11,763 nt of DNA from a bacterium (Candidatus Torokbacteria) CG_4_10_14_0_2_um_filter_35_8. GTDB lineage: Bacteria > Patescibacteriota > GCA-2792135. The stretch lies in assembly GCA_002792135.1 (NCBI GenBank), contig PFNU01000100.1, positions 1-11,763 of the forward strand, in the 5' to 3' direction. The notes under the pieces were generated by a model. It saw nothing but the letters and a program-made list of their open reading frames with translations, did no database searches and was not told the DNA's origin. Position numbers and translations under genes: made by a program. Of the stretch, positions 6,226 through 11,763 are shown one piece after another; position 1 is the stretch's first letter; each line of letters starts with the position of its first letter.

Positions 6226-6819
6226 ATGAACAACTTCATCACCAAAAAACAAAAGAAAATCCTGGACTACCTTAAAAAACGTCTTTCAGATGCTAATTAC
6301 TCCCCTACTTATAGAGAAATGTCGCAAGATTTGAGCCTGTCCCCGTCTACTATTTGGGAACACATAAAAGCTTTAAAAGAGAAAGATTTTATAAAAGATG
6401 AGACAGGGTTATTAGAACTTACCAAAAGAGTATACGAAAAAGATAAAACTATGAACATTTCTCTTGTTGGAGTTATCGCTGCAGGAAAGCCAATTGAGGC
6501 CATTGAAGAATACGAAACAATTGCTGTATCTTCCAAACTTTTAAATAATGCCAATCTCTTTGCTTTGAAAGTGTCTGGGGATTCTATGGTTGAAGATGGG
6601 ATTTTTGATGGGGATTTTGTGGTTGTGGAAAGAAATTTTTATCCAAGGAATGGTGATATAGTGGTTGCTCTTTTAAATAATCAATATGCGACTTTGAAAA
6701 AATACTATCGAGAAAAAAACAGAATTCGCCTGCAACCAGCAAATGCTAAAATGAAACCCATTTTCGCTAAAAACCCTTCAATAAGAGGAATTGTTAAAGC
6801 TATTATTAGAAAATTTTAA
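6226..6819 (+). CDS. lexA: LexA repressor, SOS regulator
   Basis: LexA represses DNA-damage genes until RecA filaments trigger its self-cleavage. The winged-helix DNA-binding domain spans about 1-66 ('TKKQKKILDYLKKRL', recognition region 'SLSPSTIWEHIKALKEKDFI'). The S24-type protease domain starts near 77 with 'MNISLVGVIAAGKPIEA': the Ala86-Gly87 cleavage bond, catalytic Ser120 in SGDSMVEDGI and Lys158 in YATLKKY. All catalytic elements are intact and 197 residues is the normal length. The promoter upstream contains a GTTC-N7-GTTC repeat consistent with self-repression. A strong intrinsic terminator follows at 6903-6926. No recA or polymerase gene is adjacent, so the regulon must lie elsewhere. 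Confidence 0.96.
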   Translation: MNNFITKKQKKILDYLKKRLSDANYSPTYREMSQDLSLSPSTIWEHIKALKEKDFIKDETGLLELTKRVYEKDKTMNISLVGVIAAGKPIEAIEEYETIAVSSKLLNNANLFALKVSGDSMVEDGIFDGDFVVVERNFYPRNGDIVVALLNNQYATLKKYYREKNRIRLQPANAKMKPIFAKNPSIRGIVKAIIRKF

Positions 6820-6820
6820 A

Positions 6821-6838
6821 AAGGGCTCTAAAGCCCTT
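6821..6838 (-). terminator. Hairpin just after lexA, possible minus-strand terminator
   Basis: AAGGGCT (6821-6827) and AGCCCTT (6832-6838) form a 7-base stem with a 4-base loop, starting 2 bases after the lexA stop. The T-run is present only when read on the minus strand. On the + strand it may only mark the mRNA end. Confidence 0.4.
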
Positions 6839-6902
6839 GCAATGAAATGAATATAGTGGCATAATAGCCTGTGTTTACGAAAGAACTGCTTGTTAAAAAA
6901 GA

Positions 6903-6926
6903 CAGGATATGAAATCCTGCTTTTTT
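6903..6926 (+). terminator. Bidirectional intrinsic terminator after lexA
   Basis: CAGGAT (6903-6908) and ATCCTG (6914-6919) enclose a 5-base loop, followed by C and six T. Six A (6895-6900) precede the stem, so it also works on the minus strand. It ends the lexA unit and would stop any minus-strand reading from the accessory segment. Confidence 0.8.
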
Positions 6927-6948
6927 GGCCTATCTCAGACATGCCTTA

Positions 6949-7004
6949 AACCAACTAATACCTACCCGATTACAAAAACCAGGAAAAACCTGTAATTGTT
7001 GGTT
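6949..7004. promoter_or_regulatory. Nested dyad upstream of the GNAT-like gene
   Basis: Outer arms AACCAAC (6949-6955) and GTTGGTT (6998-7004) enclose inner arms ATTACA (6969-6974) and TGTAAT (6991-6996). An alternative inner stem CAGG/CCTG (6980-6983, 6989-6992) overlaps the inner arm. It could be a leader RNA structure or an operator. The 265-base gap (6820-7084) otherwise holds the terminator and a small palindrome AATTC-aata-GAATT (7064-7077) before the start codon. Confidence 0.4.
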
Positions 7005-7084
7005 ATAAAACAAAGAAGAAGCAAAGGTCTACGTTTACTTAAACTGATAACCCAACACTTATAAATTCAATAGAATTACCTAGA

Positions 7085-8098
7085 ATGATGGATCTAGATA
7101 AAGCTAATCGGCTAATAAAAGAGATTGCCTCTAGAAATAAATATATTACCCCGATTACAATGGAGGATTTTGATCTTTTCCAGAGGTTTTTTAAAAAAGA
7201 GAAACGCCATACTTATGGAAATTCTTGGACTTATGTTACACAAAGTATGTATGGAATTGGAGAAAATAACTTAGGATATAAATATTATGACGGCAAAAAT
7301 TTATCAGCCGTTTTAATATATCCTAAAATAGAACAACCAGATATTCACGCATTTTATTGGATAAGACCAATGGGTCCAACAATTCTTGACGCTACTGATA
7401 CATTTTCAAAAGACCTACTAGAAAACCAAAGAATTCCTATCTATGTAAAAAAAATTTTTAAAGAACAATACGATATTTTAAAAAGAAGGGGTTTTAAAGA
7501 TACTTTATCATTCCCTTGGCATACTGAAATGCCTTCAGAAGACGATACCTATCCCGAATGTATATTGAACGTAAAAAAAACTCTTACAATATCAAAAACT
7601 GTTCCCAAAAGAAGTAGATTAAGGAGGGCCCTGCAGTATTACAGAAAATTCAACGGAGATAAAAATATTAAGATAGATTCAATATATAATAATGAAGAAC
7701 ATGCCTGGAAATTAGTTAAAGAATTTTTTACTGAACAGCATTTCAGAAACCCATATAATATTTCTTCTCCATATAACTACTACAATATTATCTACAATAC
7801 GCCCAATAAAAATAACTTTATTAAAAATATTATTTTCTACAATAATAAACCCGTTGGTTTTTCTGCTGCTGAAATTCAGAATAATACTTATTCCTCACTA
7901 TATGCAACAATAACAATTAGAGAAGTGGGTAATAGCTTAGCCGATTATATAATATTTAGTGTTTTAAATATATTAAGAGAAAAGAAAAAAATTAAATATT
8001 TAAATTTAGGAGGTTCAGAGATGAAATCATTAGACAAATTTAAACTTAAATATAGACCAGAAAAAAAACAAAAGATGTATTGGGTAACTCTGTTTTAA
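7085..8098 (+). CDS. GNAT-fold protein of the DUF2156/FemAB-like type
   Basis: The 337-residue protein resembles the double-GNAT DUF2156 (phosphatidylglycerol lysyltransferase C-terminal) and FemAB-like superfamily. The N-terminal half (about 18-130) has 'YITPITMEDFDLFQRFFKKE' and a 'YGNSWTYVTQSMYG' segment. The C-terminal half has a GNAT-like strand-helix pattern, 'IIFYNNKPVGFSAAEIQ', a helix, then the signature 'YLNLGGSEMKSLDKFKLKYRP' close to the C-terminus, typical of enzymes that move an aminoacyl or acyl group. The substrate cannot be read from the sequence. There is no signal peptide or membrane segment, so it is cytosolic or peripheral. Its last four bases overlap the end of the TrmB-like gene on the other strand. 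ATG 7085 and 7088 are both possible; no Shine-Dalgarno. Codon use is AT-rich, with many Asn, Tyr and Ile. Confidence 0.65.
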   Translation: MMDLDKANRLIKEIASRNKYITPITMEDFDLFQRFFKKEKRHTYGNSWTYVTQSMYGIGENNLGYKYYDGKNLSAVLIYPKIEQPDIHAFYWIRPMGPTILDATDTFSKDLLENQRIPIYVKKIFKEQYDILKRRGFKDTLSFPWHTEMPSEDDTYPECILNVKKTLTISKTVPKRSRLRRALQYYRKFNGDKNIKIDSIYNNEEHAWKLVKEFFTEQHFRNPYNISSPYNYYNIIYNTPNKNNFIKNIIFYNNKPVGFSAAEIQNNTYSSLYATITIREVGNSLADYIIFSVLNILREKKKIKYLNLGGSEMKSLDKFKLKYRPEKKQKMYWVTLF

Positions 8099-8871
8099 CT
8101 GTTCGGTTCTGGTAATAAATCCCACATCATTTCAAATAGCAATTTAGAGTTTTCATATAGATCCTTATCTGTAATAACAACTCCAGAAGGATGAATACCA
8201 GCACAAGTAATCATTGCAATTTTCCCATTAAAAATCATGTAATCAAAAAATACAGATGAAGTCCACTTCTTAGGAAAGAATTTATATCTGTATTTTTTTG
8301 TTGGTCCAACATTTTTAACGTATTCTCTCGATCTTTCCGAATCTTCTATTATTTCCCACATACGGAGACTCTCTCTATCTACAGACTGAGGAAATAATTG
8401 AGGGTTTTCAGGAAAAACTTCAAATATCTTGCTAATATTTACATATGATCTTAATTTATCTGATTTCAAAATCTCCTGATAAATAGACCTTACTCCTATC
8501 TCTCCCTCATAATATCTAACTCCAACTTTTGATTCTTTCTTGGTTTCCGGTATCTTCTTGTGAATCTTTTTCACAATATCGGGCAATTTACTCTCTAATT
8601 CCTTAATTCTCCACTTTTTCTGCTCTAAAATAAAACCCAACTTCTCCGGTGCCTCAGCAACAATTCTTCTTCTTACTCCATGCCTAGTTTGTGAAACTAG
8701 GCCTTTTTGTATTAGGTTTTCAACATTGAGATGAACTGTTGAACGTTTTATACCAGTGTGCTTTGCAATTTCCAAAATTGTGGTTGGACCTGTTTCTAAA
8801 AGACCTAAATACAGATCTGTCTCAATATCTGATAATCCGTAATCAATTAAATATTGTTTGATATCAACCAT
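8095..8871 (-). CDS. TrmB-family transcriptional regulator
   Basis: The N-terminal winged helix (about 1-75) matches TrmB/'sugar-specific regulator' proteins: 'YGLSDIETDLYLGLLETGPTTILEIAKHTGIKRSTVHLNVENLIQKGLV'. A short charged helix (80-108, 'EQKKWRIKELESKLPDIVKK') probably dimerises. The C-terminal domain (115-258) starts with 'VRYYEGEIGVRSIYQEIL' and ends 'GVVITDKDLYENSKLLFEMMWDLL', the effector-domain pattern of the family; the ligand is unknown. I chose ATG 8871 (MVDIKQYL) because it begins right at the conserved helix; an ATG at 8919 would add 16 residues unlike the family. The gene converges with the GNAT-like gene and diverges from the histidine kinase. Several palindromes lie upstream and are candidate sites for self-regulation. 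Confidence 0.85.
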   Translation of the reverse strand: MVDIKQYLIDYGLSDIETDLYLGLLETGPTTILEIAKHTGIKRSTVHLNVENLIQKGLVSQTRHGVRRRIVAEAPEKLGFILEQKKWRIKELESKLPDIVKKIHKKIPETKKESKVGVRYYEGEIGVRSIYQEILKSDKLRSYVNISKIFEVFPENPQLFPQSVDRESLRMWEIIEDSERSREYVKNVGPTKKYRYKFFPKKWTSSVFFDYMIFNGKIAMITCAGIHPSGVVITDKDLYENSKLLFEMMWDLLPEPNS

Positions 8872-8876
8872 GATAT

Positions 8877-8885
8877 TGTGGATAA
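8877..8885 (-). promoter_or_regulatory. Perfect DnaA-box 9-mer in front of the TrmB-like gene
   Basis: TTATCCACA reads on the minus strand 5 bases before the start codon of the regulator. It is the second exact copy in the window. At this place DnaA could affect expression, but a chance match is also possible. Confidence 0.35.
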
Positions 8886-8907
8886 AAAATAAAGATTGCC
8901 AGCATAT

Positions 8908-8989
8908 AGTGGCAGTCATATTTTTATCACAAAATTTATATTTTGTAAAGCCTTATTTAACATATTTTATAGGAATAGTAGAAGCCACT
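8908..8989 (-). promoter_or_regulatory. Leader and promoter region of the TrmB-like gene
   Basis: Read on the minus strand, TTTACA with a 17-base spacer and TAAAAA is the best promoter-like pair I see (roughly 8926-8954). AGTGGC (8908-8913) and GCCACT (8984-8989) are inverted copies that bracket it. The promoter call is weak. Confidence 0.3.
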
Positions 8990-9025
8990 GTCATATGACA
9001 ATCATATGTTATTACAAAATAACAT
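8990..9025. promoter_or_regulatory. Cluster of operator-like palindromes between regulator and kinase
   Basis: GTCATATGAC (8990-8999) is a perfect 10-base palindrome. CATATG occurs twice, 5 bases apart (8992-8997, 9003-9008). ATGTTATT-acaa-AATAACAT (9006-9025) is a perfect 8+4+8 dyad that ends 6 bases before the -35 of the kinase-side promoter. Such density next to a DNA-binding regulator suggests operators, probably for the TrmB-like protein. Confidence 0.5.
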
Positions 9026-9031
9026 CATTTC

Positions 9032-9060
9032 TTGACAGGTGCTTAAATAAACGCTATAAT
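9032..9060 (+). promoter_or_regulatory. Consensus promoter upstream of the histidine kinase
   Basis: TTGACA (9032-9037), a spacer of exactly 17 bases and TATAAT (9055-9060) give a perfect sigma70-type promoter. Transcription should start near 9067, leaving about 175 bases before the kinase GTG. Confidence 0.8.
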
Positions 9061-9066
9061 ACCAAT

Positions 9067-9241
9067 TGTAAATTCTAGGCTGGCGAGTTGTGCCAAAAAA
9101 CTTATGCCCCTTCATCTTAAGAAATCCAAACCTTACAAAAGCTTGAAAGTTGATGAAACTTTTTTGATGCAGTAAAAATCTTAAATATAGGCTATGGGGT
9201 AGATACGCGTTCTATAAGCAAGACAGTATAAAAATAAACTT
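9067..9241 (+). promoter_or_regulatory. Structured leader of the kinase gene, possible attenuator or small RNA
   Basis: The first hairpin has GGC/GCC outer (9078-9080, 9106-9108) and GAGTT/AACTT inner (9085-9089, 9099-9103) stems. A second, AAAGTT-gatga-AACTTT (9146-9162), is followed by three more T. TTCATC (9111-9116) can instead pair with GATGAA (9152-9157), excluding the second hairpin. No credible ORF lies within. A weak terminator here would give an RNA of about 100 bases. Confidence 0.4.
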
Positions 9242-10018
9242 GTGAAAAACCATTCTAACCAAAACATAACCAGGCAAAAGAAAATCAAAAGAAAATCCAA
9301 ACGCAGGAACTCTCTAGATGTAGGCTTGGGGTATTTATGCAGTGTATCTCATAGGCTTAGGAGTCCTATTTCAGTAATTCTTGGTACCGTCTCGATGTTT
9401 AGAGATAAGAGTGTTTACAAACTCCCCCGAAAAACTCAAGAGCAATTTATAGAGAATATCTACAAGAAAACACTCGAGCTTCATGGTACTATTGAAAATA
9501 TTTTAGCTGCATCGGAGATGAGTACTAAAGATTTTGCTAAAAGGCTCAATTTTGTCCCAGTTCAGATTGAAGATCTAATAAAAGAAGTCTATAAAGATAG
9601 CTTAAAAGATGCAAAAAAGGAAGGACTTTTCTTTACTTATAAAAAATCTAAAAATAAACTTTCTCTTATTTCCGCAGATAAAAAATATTTAAAACTTGCT
9701 ATAGCTAACCTAATAGATAACGCCATTCAATACACAAAAGAAGGAGGTAAAATAGAGATTACTGCTCGAAAACTAAAAGACAATGTGATTATAAAAATAA
9801 AAGATACAGGAATGGGTATTCCCAAAAAGGACACTAAAGGCATCTTCAAAAAATTCTACCGAGCATCAAACGCTACTACTACCTATACTGATTACCCAGG
9901 ACTTGGATTATTTATTGTAAAGAAAGTTTTAGACCTACATCCTGGAGCAAAAATGTCTTTCAAATCTAAAGAAGGAAATGGAACTTGCTTTACTCTGAGT
10001 TTTCCGATTGTTAGATGA
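9242..10018 (+). CDS. Soluble orphan histidine kinase, HisKA plus HATPase_c
   Basis: The 258-residue protein is only the kinase core. The H-box 'SVSHRLRSPISVI' has the phospho-acceptor His37 in a HisKA helix pair (30-95). The ATP-binding domain has the N-box 'NLIDNAIQYT' (156-165), G1 'DTGMGIP' (188-194), the F-box 'IFKKFYRA' (201-208) and G2 'PGLGLFIV' (219-226). No membrane segment, PAS, GAF or HAMP domain is present; the only N-terminal extra is a basic stretch (9-22, mostly Lys and Arg). The residue after His, usually Glu or Asp, is Arg38. No response regulator is adjacent. The GTG at 9242 is the only start before the H-box, since the next Met is residue 52. A consensus promoter lies about 180 bases upstream. 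Confidence 0.88.
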   Translation: MKNHSNQNITRQKKIKRKSKRRNSLDVGLGYLCSVSHRLRSPISVILGTVSMFRDKSVYKLPRKTQEQFIENIYKKTLELHGTIENILAASEMSTKDFAKRLNFVPVQIEDLIKEVYKDSLKDAKKEGLFFTYKKSKNKLSLISADKKYLKLAIANLIDNAIQYTKEGGKIEITARKLKDNVIIKIKDTGMGIPKKDTKGIFKKFYRASNATTTYTDYPGLGLFIVKKVLDLHPGAKMSFKSKEGNGTCFTLSFPIVR

Positions 10019-10073
10019 GAACCAAGAAAAAATTTGGAATATAGGATTTTGAATTTATATTGCTTTACACTTT

Positions 10074-10153
10074 TCAGCCCCAGGCTTCATGCCCTAGGCA
10101 GATCCGCCTCGGGACGTAGTACGTCCCTCGGGAGGAGATCCGCTGTGGCGGAT
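10074..10153. repeat. Composite GC-rich palindrome after the kinase gene
   Basis: It opens with a TCAGCC-cca-GGCT half element (10076-10087) like those at 1157 and 6071. GGGACGTA-g-TACGTCCC (10111-10127) is a perfect 17-base palindrome and ATCCGC-tgtg-GCGGAT (10138-10153) a perfect hairpin. The AT-rich flanks make it stand out. A 60-codon ORF across it is only a by-product. Confidence 0.75.
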
Positions 10154-10175
10154 AATTTCGCACTTTACGCTTCTC

Positions 10176-10203
10176 TTGACATCTTCTTCCAAACGATTAT
10201 AAT
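10176..10203 (+). promoter_or_regulatory. Consensus promoter of the candidate small RNA
   Basis: TTGACA (10176-10181), a 16-base spacer and TATAAT (10198-10203) are perfect hexamers. Transcription would start near 10210. The next protein gene is not in reach, and a terminator lies at 10300-10333. Confidence 0.75.
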
Positions 10204-10209
10204 AAGATT

Positions 10210-10333
10210 AGATTAAATTAAATATAAACTTTTACTTAATATTTAAGTTTAAAGGAAACTACCGTAAAAACTTTTGAATTAAATACAATTTTCGGTAAGT
10301 CCTTGCAACAGTATCTTGTGTAAGGATTTTTTT
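10210..10333 (+). ncRNA. Candidate small RNA with three hairpins, upstream of 16S
   Basis: Between a perfect promoter and a strong terminator lie about 125 bases with no ATG and no usable ORF. Hairpin 1 is TAAACTT/AAGTTTA (10225-10231, 10245-10251). Hairpin 2 is ACCG-t-AAAA pairing with TTTTCGGT (10261-10269, 10289-10296), with a bulged T and a 19-base loop. Hairpin 3 is the terminator. I do not recognise a known RNA family. It could instead be an early-terminated rRNA leader. No transcription evidence is available. Confidence 0.5.
10300..10333 (+). terminator. Intrinsic terminator of the candidate small RNA
   Basis: TCCTTGCA (10300-10307) pairs with TGTAAGGA (10319-10326, one G-U), then a bulged A and a CA/TG extension, with a 6-base loop, followed directly by seven T (10327-10333). 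Confidence 0.8.
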
Positions 10334-10340
10334 CTATCTC

Positions 10341-10356
10341 GCTCGCTGCGGCGAGC
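10341..10356. repeat. GCTCGC-tgcg-GCGAGC mini-hairpin
   Basis: A perfect 6-base-arm GC hairpin lies just after the terminator T-run. It lacks a T-run of its own. It resembles the other small GC palindromes of the window but has a different loop. Confidence 0.6.
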
Positions 10357-10622
10357 TTCGTAGAACAAGTATTATCTTTTAAACAAAATAAAGGTATATA
10401 AGAAAATTTAAATAAAACGGTTATATCTCTAATTTGCTCTTTTTTACAACTAAATAACTATTCAATTATACTGCTTTGCTTTTCAGGTTAAAGGCACTGA
10501 AATCCAGAACCCACTAATCCCTAATCCCTATTCAAGCAAAACGGTATAAAAATCCATACAACAACCATATTACGTACTAGTTTCTATTATTTGGTTACTA
10601 GATACTGAATGTCTATTTTTTT
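10357..10622 (+). other. AT-rich upstream region of the rRNA gene
   Basis: No gene is visible. It contains a TGCTCTTT word (10435-10442) like the core of rrn boxA, a CCACTAATCCCTAATCCC repeat patch (10511-10528), and an inverted CTAGT/ACTAG pair around 10577-10601. The AT-rich 10380-10440 part could act as an UP element. Confidence 0.4.
10443..10472 (+). promoter_or_regulatory. Probable rRNA promoter
   Basis: TTTACA (10443-10448), an 18-base spacer and TATACT (10467-10472) match five of six bases in each hexamer. It lies downstream of the small-RNA terminator and about 190 bases before 16S, with AT-rich sequence before it. It is the best candidate for driving the rRNA operon. Confidence 0.5.
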
Positions 10623-10664
10623 AAAGTTATTGGACTTGCGATTAACTTTGCAACTAATAACTTT
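10623..10664 (+). promoter_or_regulatory. Hairpin abutting the 16S 5' end
   Basis: AAAGTTATT (10623-10631) pairs with AATAACTTT (10656-10664), with an inner TTGC/GCAA stem (10636-10639, 10650-10653). The 3' arm ends exactly where the mature 16S 5' end is predicted. It may be a processing signal. Usually the 16S 5' flank pairs with the 3' flank of 16S, so a self-contained stem here is notable. Confidence 0.55.

Positions 10665-11763
<1,099 letters not shown>

Noticed and set aside
8872..8919. Longer TrmB-like protein starting at 8919
   Set aside because: The 16 extra residues do not match the family and would include the DnaA-box leader; ATG 8871 is at the first helix.
8896..9078. 60-codon + strand ORF in the divergent regulatory region
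   Set aside because: It overlaps the operator-like dyads and the perfect promoter, and its composition shows no domain.
9067..9241. tmRNA, RNase P RNA or a known riboswitch in the kinase leader
   Set aside because: None of the conserved cores (T-arm and CCA end, RNase P motifs, c-di-GMP aptamer motifs) could be found by eye.
10034..10216. 60-codon + strand ORF across the GC-rich palindrome
   Set aside because: Its Arg/Ser-rich middle is simply the translation of palindromic repeats, and the ORF covers a perfect promoter. No protein-like pattern.

Overview
The window looks like part of a Patescibacteria (Candidate Phyla Radiation) genome, most likely near Microgenomates. This is inferred from the AT-rich composition, compact single-domain housekeeping genes, a 16S rRNA with unusual substitutions at normally invariant sites, absence of Shine-Dalgarno sequences before every start codon, and gene gaps filled with TAGGGAT/CCTAATCCC-type repeats and small GC-rich palindromes. 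The lineage was not tested by phylogeny.

Positions 1-5844 hold translation and RNA-maturation genes, all on the + strand: a diacylglycerol-kinase-fold protein with a degraded active site (131-1039), infB (1234-3150), rbfA (3235-3573), rpsP with a long Lys/Glu tail (3858-4346), khpA (4669-5028) and trmD (5164-5844). The classical neighbours nusA, truB, rimM and rplS are missing from between or beside them. Gaps of 85-320 bases carry heptad-like repeats, mini-hairpins and two readable sigma70-type promoters.

Positions 5845-6926 are the lexA unit. A promoter (TTGACG, 17 bp, TACAAT) carries a GTTC-N7-GTTC direct repeat between its hexamers. That is the LexA box known from Alphaproteobacteria, and here it sits upstream of a complete lexA (6226-6819), suggesting self-repression. 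The lexA leader is about 325 bases and is filled with palindromic and T-rich repeats. A bidirectional intrinsic terminator closes the unit.

Positions 6927-10018 look like an accessory segment: a GNAT/DUF2156-like protein (7085-8098) converging with a TrmB-like regulator (8095-8871, minus), then a regulatory region full of dyads, a consensus promoter (TTGACA-17-TATAAT), a 175-base leader and a small soluble histidine kinase without a sensor domain (9242-10018). The intergenic repeats of the rest of the window are absent here.

Positions 10019-11763 lead into the rRNA operon. A GC-rich composite palindrome is followed by a second consensus promoter (TTGACA-16-TATAAT), which reads about 125 bases of apparently non-coding, three-hairpin sequence ending in a strong intrinsic terminator; this is the best candidate for an undescribed small RNA. 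Next come a probable rRNA promoter (10443-10472), a hairpin ending exactly at the predicted 16S 5' end, and the first 1,100 or so bases of 16S rRNA, cut by the window edge. The 16S carries two paired substitutions, in the 530 pseudoknot and in helix 24, that keep base pairing but fall in standard primer sites.
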